The translations under genes were made by a program, and so were the position numbers. A stretch of DNA of 64,000 bases from Variovorax sp. dw_308 (GTDB lineage: Bacteria > Pseudomonadota > Gammaproteobacteria > Burkholderiales > Burkholderiaceae_C), in the NCBI RefSeq assembly GCF_019207085.1, contig NZ_JAATOM010000025.1:1-64000 (forward strand), given 5' to 3'. Positions 1 through 7,960 of this stretch are shown here, one piece after another (the stretch's first letter is position 1; every line of letters starts with the position of its first letter). The notes beneath the pieces are model-generated. The model made no database searches. It was given only the letters and a program-made list of their open reading frames with translations, and had not been told where the DNA came from.

Positions 1-3000
1 GTGGGCGGCAGCGCGGGTGCCGGCGGCAACGGCGGCAGCGCCACGGTGACCAACAAGGGCACGATCGTCACCAACGGCGCCGACTCGGACGGCATCCTGG
101 TGCAGAGCGTGGGCGGTGGCGGCGGGCTGGCAGGCAAGGGCTCGTCGACCGCCGGCACCGCGGCAACGCCGGGACAGACGGCCGCGGCGCTGTTGAGCAG
201 CGTCACCAACGGCCTGGGCGTCGGCAAGGGCGTGACCCCGATCGCGGACAAGGTGTTCAAGGTCGGCGACGGCATCCTGGCCGACGTCAACAACGTCAAG
301 GAGGTGCAGAAGGCGCTCGGGGTCGGCGGCGACAGCAGCGATGGCACGCTTTCGGTGGCCGCGACCGGCGATGACAACGACAGCGGCATCGCCAAGGGCA
401 TCCAGCTGGGGCTGACGGTCGGCGGCAAGGGCGGCGGTGGGGGCAGCGGCGGCACAGCCGGCGCGAGCAACGCCGGCAACATCCTCACCGCGGGATCGCG
501 CGCCGACGGCATCATGGTGCAGAGCATCGGCGGCGGCGGCGGGGTCGGCGGCGCCACCACCTTCTCGGGGACGCTCGGCCAGAACTCCACCGGGAACGCT
601 TCGCTGGCACTGGGCGCGAACGGCGCCAATGGCGGTGCCGCCGGCACGGTCACGGCGGCCAACGCGGCCGGCGCGTCGATCATCACCTCCGGCATCATGG
701 CCCACGGCATGGTCGGCCAGAGCATCGGCGGCGGCGGTGGCGACGCCGGCATCCAGGGCAATACCGGCGGCGCGCTCGCCAACCTGTCGGTCGTGGTGGG
801 CGGCAGCGGCGGCGCCAGCGGCGCCGGCGGTGCGGTGACGCTGGACAACGAAGGCGCCGTGCAAACGCAGGGCAGCTATGCGAGTGGCATGGTCGCGCAG
901 AGCGTCGGCGGCGGCGGCGGCACCGCCACAGTTCTGAGCAGCAATGCCGTCACCGCCAGCATCGGCTCGATGCAGCTGAGCCTGGGCGGGCGCGGAGGCA
1001 AAGCCAGCGATGGCGGCGCGGTCACGGTCAACAGTGCGCAGACTGGCAGCGGCCTGGCCCTGCTGGAAACCCAGGGCCAGGGCAGCGTGGGTGTGCTGGC
1101 GCAGAGCATCGGCGGTGGCGGCGGCTCGCTGCAAGTCAGCGACGGCACCACGGGCACGCTGCCGGGCACGCTGACCCTGCCCCTGACGCTGGGCGGTGGA
1201 GACGGCGCCAGCGGCAACGGCGGCGCCGTTACCGTGAATCTGGGCAGCGCCAGCAAATCGGCCCTCATCAGCACCGGGGGCCAGGACGCGCACGGTGTCG
1301 TCGTGCAGAGCATCGGCGGCGGCGGCGGCCTGGTGGCCGGCGCCTCCAACACACCGGGGGCGCTGGCGACGCTGTTCGGCGCGGGCGCGCACCAGGGCAA
1401 CGGCGGCGCCGTGGCGCTCAACCTCCAGTCGGCCAATGTCAACACCAGCGGAGACGGTGCCACGGCCCTGTTCGCGCAGAGCATCGGCGGCGGTGGCGGC
1501 CTGTTCGGCGCACTGTCGCAGTTCACGCCGGGCAGCACGATCCAGTCGACGCCGGTGAGCACCTCGGGACAGGGTGGCAACGTGAACGTGAACCTCAACG
1601 GAGCGGACATCACGACCTACGCCGCGCGAGCGCACGGCGTGTGGGCGCAGGCCTTCGGCGGCGGTGGCGGCGTGATGGGCTCCAGCGATGGCACGGGCGT
1701 GACATTCGCAGGAGCGTCCCCTTATGCGGGGTGCAGCGGCAGTGCCTGCACCGGCGCCATCAACGTCGCATTGACCAACGGCGCGTCGATCAATGTCAAC
1801 GGACCGCAGTCGTACGGGGTGTACGTGCAAAGCCGCGGCAACGGCGTCAACGACACCACGATCAGCCTGGACAGCACAAGCGCGATCGAGACCTCGGATC
1901 CGACGGGCATCGCGATCTTCGTGGACGGCGCAGGAACCAACACGATCAAGAACTCGGGGGTGATCGTCGCCAACGAAGGCAACGGCGTGGCGCTGGCCGG
2001 CAACCAGCCAGCCAACCTCATCAACGACACGAACAGCACCTTCAGCGGCTCGATCAAGCTGCCCAAGGGGAACAGCGCCTTTTCCAACATGCCGGGCGCG
2101 ACCTTCAACGCAGGCGACACCGTCGACCTGGGCGCGGGCGGCCTGCTGAGCAACGCCGGCACGCTGACGGTGGGCGGTGCCCACATGGCCCAGACCAACG
2201 TGCACGGCCAGTTGCAGCAGACCGCCAGCGGCCGGACCGTGATCGACGTGGACACGGTCGGGCGGCGCAACGACAGCCTCGTGGTCGACGGCAGTGCCAG
2301 CCTGGCCGGCACGGTGCTGCTGCATCCGACCACCCTTTCGCCCACGAGCTTCAACGTGCTCAGCGCCAGCGGTAGCCTGACGACCGACCCTGCACTGCGC
2401 GTGCAGGACGGCGGCGGCAACCTGCTGTTCGGCTACGGCACGACCGTCAGCGGCAATGGCGGCGCCGCGGCGGCTGGCGGCTTGTCCAAGCCCGATGCCG
2501 GCGGCGCCACGCTGAGCGTGACGCCCTACTCCAAGCTCGGCACGGCGGCTGTGCAGGGCGGCCTGGGCGCCAACCGCAACGCGCTGGCGATGCACCTCGA
2601 CGCTGGCTTCGGCGGCGGCACCACCCCGGCGCAGGGGGCCGTGTACGCCCAGCTCGCCACGCTGGGCTCGCTGCCGGCCTACTCCAACGCCCTCGACAAC
2701 CTCTCGGGCGAGCTCCTGCAAAGCGCCAACATCACGCGCGTGGCCAGCAGCGTGACGCTGGCCGAGCGCATGAACACGGCGCATTGCGCGGGCCGCGGGG
2801 ACATGGGCGAACTCGCGCCCGAGGCCGACTGCAACTGGGCGCGCGTCACCGAGAGCAGGACCAGCCGCGACGGCACCGCCGACGAAGCGGGCTTCGGGAT
2901 GTCGAACTCCGCGCTGCAGGCCGGCGCGCAGCGCCGCATCGCCGAAGGATGGTTCGCCGGCGGCGCGGTGTCTTACGACAACACCCGGCTGCATGCCAAC

Positions 3001-3663
3001 GGAGTCGACCAGAGCGTCGACGGCTCCAGCGGCTCGGTCGCCGGGGTGCTCAAGTACCAGACCGGGCCGTGGACCTTCTCGGGCTCGGCCGACCTGGGCT
3101 ACGGCAGCTACGACAGCACGCGCCACATCGCCTTCGCGCAGACCGTGGCGCAAGCCAAGGGCGATTTCCACATGTGGCACGCCGGGGTGCATGGGCGCAT
3201 CGCCTACGCCATGCCGATGGACGGCTTCTACCTGCGGCCCTACCTGGACCTGCATGCGGTGCGCGTGCAGACCAGCGATAACCGCGAAACCGGCGCTGGC
3301 GCGCTGGACCTGCAGGCCTCCGGCGGCGGGCAGAACTTCTTCGCGGCCTCGCCCATGCTGGAGATCGGCACGCCCGACATGAAGCTCGGCGGGATGGAGG
3401 TGCGCGGCTACGCCGCCATCGGCGCCACGCTGTCGAAGGAGAGCCAGGCCAGCGGCCAGGCGCGCCTCGAAGGCTGGGCTGCTGCGCCCGGCGTGCAGCC
3501 CTTCCAGGTGAATTCCAGCATCCCCGAGCGGCGCGGCCGCGTGGAGCTGGGCGCCACCCTGCTGCTGGGCCACGGCCAGGAGCTGACGCTGTCCTACGGC
3601 GGCGAGTTCGCCGGCGGCTTCCGGTCGAACTCGGGCACGGTGAAGTACCGCTACGTGTTCTGA
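1..3663 (+). CDS. Autotransporter adhesin, Gly-rich passenger plus C-terminal beta-barrel (5' end outside window)
   Basis: A large surface protein of the type V secretion class, of which 1220 residues are visible; no signal peptide is present, so the true start lies upstream. The passenger (about residues 1-900) is built from degenerate repeats that each end in a motif like MVAQSIGGGGG (near residues 29, 170, 235, 295, 365, 432, 490 and 546), spaced roughly 55-140 residues apart. A non-repetitive linker follows, and from about residue 940 an outer-membrane barrel with amphipathic strands ends in YRYVF, the terminal Phe expected for BAM recognition. Two Cys pairs (PYAGCSGSAC, and HCAG..ADCNW) may form disulfides. 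The ligand is unknown; adhesion or aggregation is inferred from the family. Confidence 0.9.
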   Translation: MGGSAGAGGNGGSATVTNKGTIVTNGADSDGILVQSVGGGGGLAGKGSSTAGTAATPGQTAAALLSSVTNGLGVGKGVTPIADKVFKVGDGILADVNNVKEVQKALGVGGDSSDGTLSVAATGDDNDSGIAKGIQLGLTVGGKGGGGGSGGTAGASNAGNILTAGSRADGIMVQSIGGGGGVGGATTFSGTLGQNSTGNASLALGANGANGGAAGTVTAANAAGASIITSGIMAHGMVGQSIGGGGGDAGIQGNTGGALANLSVVVGGSGGASGAGGAVTLDNEGAVQTQGSYASGMVAQSVGGGGGTATVLSSNAVTASIGSMQLSLGGRGGKASDGGAVTVNSAQTGSGLALLETQGQGSVGVLAQSIGGGGGSLQVSDGTTGTLPGTLTLPLTLGGGDGASGNGGAVTVNLGSASKSALISTGGQDAHGVVVQSIGGGGGLVAGASNTPGALATLFGAGAHQGNGGAVALNLQSANVNTSGDGATALFAQSIGGGGGLFGALSQFTPGSTIQSTPVSTSGQGGNVNVNLNGADITTYAARAHGVWAQAFGGGGGVMGSSDGTGVTFAGASPYAGCSGSACTGAINVALTNGASINVNGPQSYGVYVQSRGNGVNDTTISLDSTSAIETSDPTGIAIFVDGAGTNTIKNSGVIVANEGNGVALAGNQPANLINDTNSTFSGSIKLPKGNSAFSNMPGATFNAGDTVDLGAGGLLSNAGTLTVGGAHMAQTNVHGQLQQTASGRTVIDVDTVGRRNDSLVVDGSASLAGTVLLHPTTLSPTSFNVLSASGSLTTDPALRVQDGGGNLLFGYGTTVSGNGGAAAAGGLSKPDAGGATLSVTPYSKLGTAAVQGGLGANRNALAMHLDAGFGGGTTPAQGAVYAQLATLGSLPAYSNALDNLSGELLQSANITRVASSVTLAERMNTAHCAGRGDMGELAPEADCNWARVTESRTSRDGTADEAGFGMSNSALQAGAQRRIAEGWFAGGAVSYDNTRLHANGVDQSVDGSSGSVAGVLKYQTGPWTFSGSADLGYGSYDSTRHIAFAQTVAQAKGDFHMWHAGVHGRIAYAMPMDGFYLRPYLDLHAVRVQTSDNRETGAGALDLQASGGGQNFFAASPMLEIGTPDMKLGGMEVRGYAAIGATLSKESQASGQARLEGWAAAPGVQPFQVNSSIPERRGRVELGATLLLGHGQELTLSYGGEFAGGFRSNSGTVKYRYVF

Positions 3664-3670
3664 ACTGAGG

Positions 3671-3700
3671 GGGCGCGGACGCGGCGACGCGTTCGCGCCC
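3671..3700 (+). terminator. Hairpin terminator after the autotransporter gene
   Basis: Starting eight bases after the autotransporter stop codon there is a near-perfect inverted repeat: GGGCGCG at 3671-3677, a G-U wobble, ACGCG, a GCGA loop, CGCGT, and CGCGCCC at 3694-3700, followed by TTCTC. The roughly 13-bp stem is very stable, but the T-tract is short. Confidence 0.65.
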
Positions 3701-3864
3701 TTCTCGCCATACCGACATCCATCCCAGTGCCCGCGACGCGCAACTCGCGGCGCACCCCGAATTCCGCAAGCGCCCCTGTTGAACCCGTCACCAGCTCGCT
3801 CGCGTCGAAACAGTGATCAGGCGTGCCCTTGCACAACGAGCGCGTACACGCATGCACTCGGGAA

Positions 3865-4530
3865 TCACGCCCCACTCGGTGGCTTGTGAAAAATCATCTC
3901 CATGCTGGTGATGACGGCCTCCACCAGCGCCATGGGCTCCCGGATCGAATCGGCCGCAAGCGCCAGACTGGTGAGCCTTCCGTCGATCAACAACATCGAC
4001 AGGCCATGGACCAGGCTCCATCCGCTCGCCATGGCGATGACTTGTTGCGCTTCGAGCTGCCCGAACGGACGCAACGGTGCGCCGGGCACCGATGAGGGCT
4101 TGCCAAAGACGCCTGCCAGTGCGCGTGCCGAAATGCCCACCGCCTCTGCCAGGGCAGGCCGATTGAAGTCGAGCATGTCCTGGCGCGACATCAATCGAAA
4201 AAGGTCGGGGTTGTCCACGCTGAACGAGATGTAGCCACGCGCGATGGCCTGGCGGCGCGGCCTTCCGGATTCGTGCCCCTGGGCACTTGCTTCCATGCAC
4301 GCCGCGAGCCTCAAATGACCGCGCGCGCCCAGCTCGCTGCACAGCCCGACCATGTCCCCGAAGTGATGCTTGAACGCCGTGTGCGACACGCCTGCTTCCC
4401 GGGCAACGCCGCGCACCGTGAAGTAGGCCAGCCCGTCGCGCCGCAACACGGCCTCCGATGCTTCCATCAGCGCGGGAACCAGCGATCCATGGTGGTAGTT
4501 GTTGCGCCGTGGCGTACTGGGCTTGGTCAA
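3865..4530 (-). CDS. TetR/AcrR family transcriptional regulator
   Basis: A TetR-type repressor of about 221 residues. The N-terminal helix-turn-helix is recognisable from RRNNYHHGSLVPALMEAS, then VRGVAREAGVSHTAFKHHF, the classic TetR recognition-helix region. The C-terminal half is a variable ligand-binding domain. The frame stays open further upstream, to 4851, but that would overlap the divergent membrane-protein gene at 4721. A TTG at 4530 gives a protein of normal family length beginning (M)TKPSTPRRNN; a GTG at 4629 is an alternative. No strong ribosome-binding site settles the start. The likely target is the divergent membrane-protein gene, by position only. Confidence 0.8.
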   Translation of the reverse strand: MTKPSTPRRNNYHHGSLVPALMEASEAVLRRDGLAYFTVRGVAREAGVSHTAFKHHFGDMVGLCSELGARGHLRLAACMEASAQGHESGRPRRQAIARGYISFSVDNPDLFRLMSRQDMLDFNRPALAEAVGISARALAGVFGKPSSVPGAPLRPFGQLEAQQVIAMASGWSLVHGLSMLLIDGRLTSLALAADSIREPMALVEAVITSMEMIFHKPPSGA

Positions 4531-4720
4531 GATGCAGAAGGATTTGAAGTTCTGGCTGCAGCACGCGAAAACCACGCGCACCGCATCGCTATCGAAAGGA
4601 ATATTGACACCGGAAGACCAGACTACCACAATCTTTCCAGTGGATAAATAAGCGTGCAGGCGTTTGGCCGTCCGCGCTTCGCAGGTCTGAAACCTTTCCA
4701 GTTCCTGGGAGAAATCGATC

Positions 4721-5269
4721 ATGGGCATCGTTCTGTCGTTCGCGCCGTTCATCGCCTTCGCACTGGTGGACCGGCTGATCGGATCCACGGCTGGCTTGCT
4801 GGCCGGCGCGTTGGTGTCGGCGGCATTGATCGCGCGAGATCTGGTCGGCAAGCGTCGATCTCCCCGGATGCTGGAACTGGGCTCGCTGGTCCTGTTCGGC
4901 GGGTTGGCCGTCTACGCCGCGCTGGCGTCGCCTGACTGGTCGGTCGTCGGCGTGCGGCTCAGGGTGGACTGCGGCCTGCTGCTGATCGTCGTGGCGTCCC
5001 TGGTGGTGAGGCGGCCTTTCACGCTTCAGTACGCCCGGGAGCAGGTGCCACTGGAGTACTGGAACACGCCTGCGTTCCTGAAGACCAACGATGTGATCTC
5101 GACAGTGTGGGCCCTGGCCTTCGTCGTCCTCGTAGCCGCAGACCTCGTGATGCTCTATCGGCCGGACGTGCCCATGCGCGCCAGCATCGTCGCGACCATT
5201 CTGGCGCTCTACGGCGCCATCAAGTTCACCACCTGGTATCCGAATCGCGCATCGCGGGCCGACGCTTGA
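4721..5269 (+). CDS. Small integral membrane protein, divergent from the TetR gene
   Basis: A 182-residue hydrophobic protein with about five or six predicted transmembrane segments, starting directly with MGIVLSFAPFIAFALVDRL and ending in a polar tail. A GGGAGA ribosome-binding site precedes the ATG. No catalytic motif is visible and I do not recognise a named transporter family; it resembles conserved hypothetical membrane proteins of proteobacteria. It is divergently arranged with the TetR gene, whose upstream region it occupies, so it is a plausible regulated target. The next gene follows after 42 bases in the same direction. Confidence 0.75.
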   Translation: MGIVLSFAPFIAFALVDRLIGSTAGLLAGALVSAALIARDLVGKRRSPRMLELGSLVLFGGLAVYAALASPDWSVVGVRLRVDCGLLLIVVASLVVRRPFTLQYAREQVPLEYWNTPAFLKTNDVISTVWALAFVVLVAADLVMLYRPDVPMRASIVATILALYGAIKFTTWYPNRASRADA

Positions 5270-5311
5270 GCGGAGACAACCCACCTGTTCCATTCATCAA
5301 CCGAAGAACCC

Positions 5312-5773
5312 ATGGACCTTGCGACACAAGAAGCCATCCTCGAGGCCGCCAACGGCTCGAGTGAAGGACGCCTCCATCTCGGGCAGGTCATCGGCCTGCT
5401 GATGCAGGCGGGCGTGGAGTCATATATTGCTGCCATCTTGTTCCTGTTCAGCACGGCTGTGGCAGCCCAGACCGCGAACTGCACGCCCGACCGCGACGGG
5501 CGCATGGTATGCCCGCAGCCCAACGCCAGCTGCCTGTCGGATCGCCTCGGCGATGTGGTCTGCTCAAGGCCCGGTGGGGGTATCGCAGTGGATCGCTATG
5601 GAGTGGCCGCGTGCGGTCCGGGCGTTTGCGTTGCGGATGCCGAAGGTGTCCTGTATTGCTCGGGCTCACCGCAAGGCGCGGCGTCGGTCGGTCGCGATGG
5701 CAAGGCGGTCTGCACGGGCACTTGCGTGGCTGCCAGCGCACAGGCCTGCGTCAAGCCGGTCGCAGCGAATTAG
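5312..5773 (+). CDS. Chimeric protein: DUF1398-like N-terminus joined to a Cys-rich exported domain
   Basis: A 153-residue frame with two unrelated parts. Residues 1-38 (ending LLMQAGVESY) look like the start of the DUF1398 family (about 130 residues, phage-envelope-like proteins), which normally continues past this Tyr with its conserved core. Instead the sequence switches at once to a hydrophobic stretch, AAILFLFSTAVAAQ, that looks like the core of a signal peptide. After it comes a Cys-rich domain with five degenerate repeats of the form xDxxGxxxC (DRDGRMVC, DRLGDVVC, DRYGVAAC, DAEGVLYC, GRDGKAVC). The likely explanation is an in-frame deletion that fused two genes and removed the start of the exported one. 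Whether the product is made or exported is unknown. Confidence 0.55.
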   Translation: MDLATQEAILEAANGSSEGRLHLGQVIGLLMQAGVESYIAAILFLFSTAVAAQTANCTPDRDGRMVCPQPNASCLSDRLGDVVCSRPGGGIAVDRYGVAACGPGVCVADAEGVLYCSGSPQGAASVGRDGKAVCTGTCVAASAQACVKPVAAN

Positions 5774-5914
5774 CGACGGGGCTTGCGGCAATCTTTGCTG
5801 GGGGCGCTCGCAATCTGTGTCGCGGAAGTCCAAGAGATTCCTGGGCAAAAGGGGCTGATCTCCGCGACTAATTGTGAGCGCGCCGTTCTCAGAGCCTGGA
5901 TACTGACAAATGAC

Positions 5915-6832
5915 TCAGGTCGCCGGATCAATCTTCGCGAGTTCAAGGCAAATATCGCGAACCACCTTGAGTGCAGGCGCCTCTGTGCGCCCTTCCAGCG
6001 TAATGAAAGCCAGTTGAACGCCCAAGCCGGCGTCTGGATTTAGTTTGATCTCCACGACTTCTTTCTTTTCCAGGAGCGCGCGTGCAGCTCCTATGACGCC
6101 CAGAAATATCGCATCGCTATTTTGCACGGCCTCGATCAATGCGCCGATTTCGTCCGATGAAATGTGAAGCCATTTTTGCGGGTTTGCGCTCGGACCGTAG
6201 CGCTCGACGAGAATTCGAGCTACGTCGTCACTGACATTTGTCGAAATTATCGGGTAGCGCGTGATTTCATCGAACGAAATTGCAAGACCATCTGGCCTGA
6301 CCAGCGGATGACCACTTCGACAGACAAATCCAGAGCGCATCGTGGGCAGGAGTTCAATGTGTAGATCATCGCGCGGCACAACCGCACGATAAGTCAATAC
6401 AACTGCGTCAATTGCACGGGCACGAAGCGCAGCCAGCTGCATATCTGCAGCGCCACTGCGAATCTGCAAGCTGACCTTGGGATAGTCGGTCAGCATCTTC
6501 GTGAGAAGGGGCGCTGAAAAAAGCGCACTGGAGGCGCCCCCCAGCCCAAGTCGTACCAAGCCCGCATACCCTTCAACGAGAAGCGCGGCAGTGCGCTTCA
6601 GCTCGTGAGCTTCCATCGAAATGCGCTTGGCACGCGCGACCACCATTGCGCCAAACGGAGTCAGTTCGTTTCGCTTGCCGATGCGGTCGACCAGCGGAAG
6701 GCCAAGTTCCTGCTCCAGCATCTGAATGCTTCGACTGAGAGCGGGCTGCGTCACGTGCACTTTCTCGGATGCACGACTGAATGACCCGGTGTCGGCCAGC
6801 GCCAGCAGATGGTTGAGCTGTTGAAGGTTCAT
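5915..6832 (-). CDS. LysR family transcriptional regulator
   Basis: A 305-residue LysR regulator. The N-terminal winged helix-turn-helix is clear (MNLQQLNHLLALADTGSF, then VTQPALSRSIQMLEQELG, about residues 1-60), followed by the periplasmic-binding-like effector domain (about 90-300). It is divergent from the Bug protein gene at 6944, the standard arrangement for a LysR activator of an uptake/catabolic operon. A palindrome in the 111-base gap is a candidate binding site. Base composition here is visibly more A+T-rich than in the neighbouring regions, which hints at acquisition by transfer. Confidence 0.93.
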   Translation of the reverse strand: MNLQQLNHLLALADTGSFSRASEKVHVTQPALSRSIQMLEQELGLPLVDRIGKRNELTPFGAMVVARAKRISMEAHELKRTAALLVEGYAGLVRLGLGGASSALFSAPLLTKMLTDYPKVSLQIRSGAADMQLAALRARAIDAVVLTYRAVVPRDDLHIELLPTMRSGFVCRSGHPLVRPDGLAISFDEITRYPIISTNVSDDVARILVERYGPSANPQKWLHISSDEIGALIEAVQNSDAIFLGVIGAARALLEKKEVVEIKLNPDAGLGVQLAFITLEGRTEAPALKVVRDICLELAKIDPAT

Positions 6833-6853
6833 GCGGCAGGATCATAAGCACAA

Positions 6854-6867
6854 CTCATGATAATGAG
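6854..6867. promoter_or_regulatory. Candidate LysR operator between the LysR gene and the Bug operon
   Basis: Perfect inverted repeat CTCAT-GATA-ATGAG in the A+T-rich divergent intergenic region. Position and dyad symmetry fit a LysR binding site controlling both directions; no consensus for this regulator is known to me. Confidence 0.4.
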
Positions 6868-6943
6868 AAAAATAATACATTGGACGCCAATTCACGGGGT
6901 TCGTAGCATCCGTCGCACTACTTTTTGTGACTGAGGATCCCCG

Positions 6944-7933
6944 ATGAACAGGCTCACTCGATGGCTCTGCGCAGCAGCGCTAATGACATTTTTCGGCTCG
7001 GTATCGATGGCGGAGAGCCGCTATCCGTCCAGAGTCGTTTCGATGATGGTTCCCTATGCGGCTGGAGCCGCCAGCGATTTCACGGCGCGCGCCTTGAGCG
7101 GGCCGATCGCCAAGGACCTGGACGGTCAGGTCATTGTTGAAAATCTTGGCGGCGCCAGCGGCGCGATTGCTGCCAACAAGGTGCTTGCCGCAGCCGCGGA
7201 CGGCTATTACCTTTTCCAAGGCTCGCCGAGCGAGCTCATCCTGCCGACGCTTGTCAATAAGAGCACGCGCTACAAACCGGAAGATTTCCAATGGGTCGCA
7301 CCTGTGGCCGTGTCACCACTGATCGTGGTAGTCAGATCGGATTTACCGGCTCACTCGCTCGATGAGTTGGTGGATTTGGCGAAGGCAAGAAAAGACGCAC
7401 CACTTTCTTATGGAACGCCAGGAGCAGGAACGCTGTACAACCTGCTTGGCGAGCTGTTCATCAAGAAAACCGGTGCCCAGATTACCCATGTGCCATACAA
7501 GGGAGGCGCCCCGCTCATCCAGGATTTGATTGGCGGGCAACTCGATTTTGCGTTCATGCCATATCAGGCAATTTATGCTGACTACGCGAAACAAGGACGC
7601 TTGCGTGTCATTGGCGCGCTTTCGTCTGGAAAGAGCCTACCGGCTCCATTCAACTCCGTTCAATCAAGCGCAGAAAGCAAGGCACTCAAGGGCTTTGATT
7701 TCACGATCTGGACTTCCTATGTCGTAAAGAAAGGAACTCCCCGCCCGATTGTGGAACGCCTCAACGCGGCCATTTCGGCCTCGCTCAAGGATCCACAGGC
7801 CCGTTCGTCTCTTGAATTGCAGGCCAAGACTGTATTCGAGCCGATGACCGTCGAGGCCGGCGAGAAGTTCTATGCAAGTGAAGTCGAGCGATACAGGCAG
7901 TTGGTCAAGACGACTGGCTACGAATTGCCGTAA
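6944..7933 (+). CDS. Bug/TctC-type tripartite tricarboxylate transporter solute-binding protein
   Basis: A 329-residue periplasmic binding protein. A signal peptide (MNRLTRWLCAAALMTFFGSVSMA) is followed by YPSRVVSMMVPYAAGAASD, the family start, and by the conserved YGTPGAGTLYNLLGELF and HVPYKGGAPLIQDLIGGQ motifs. Members bind carboxylates or amides in a Venus-flytrap fold; the membrane partners are usually encoded elsewhere, and none is present here. GAGGA precedes the ATG. The esterase and M20 peptidase genes follow with gaps of 27 and 17 bases, so it is probably the uptake or sensing part of an operon that hydrolyses an ester- or amide-linked substrate. Confidence 0.92.
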   Translation: MNRLTRWLCAAALMTFFGSVSMAESRYPSRVVSMMVPYAAGAASDFTARALSGPIAKDLDGQVIVENLGGASGAIAANKVLAAAADGYYLFQGSPSELILPTLVNKSTRYKPEDFQWVAPVAVSPLIVVVRSDLPAHSLDELVDLAKARKDAPLSYGTPGAGTLYNLLGELFIKKTGAQITHVPYKGGAPLIQDLIGGQLDFAFMPYQAIYADYAKQGRLRVIGALSSGKSLPAPFNSVQSSAESKALKGFDFTIWTSYVVKKGTPRPIVERLNAAISASLKDPQARSSLELQAKTVFEPMTVEAGEKFYASEVERYRQLVKTTGYELP

Positions 7934-7960
7934 TTCCACCTGAAACGAAAGAGACAATCA

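Noticed and set aside
1..3663. CRISPR-like regular repeats
   Set aside because: The periodic repeats in the first 2 kb are Gly-rich coding repeats of an autotransporter, in frame and degenerate, not palindromic direct repeats with unique spacers. No CRISPR array was seen anywhere in the window.
4530..4851. N-terminal extension of the TetR protein up to 4851
   Set aside because: It would overlap 130 bases of the divergent membrane-protein gene, which has its own ribosome-binding site, and gives a protein far longer than the family norm.
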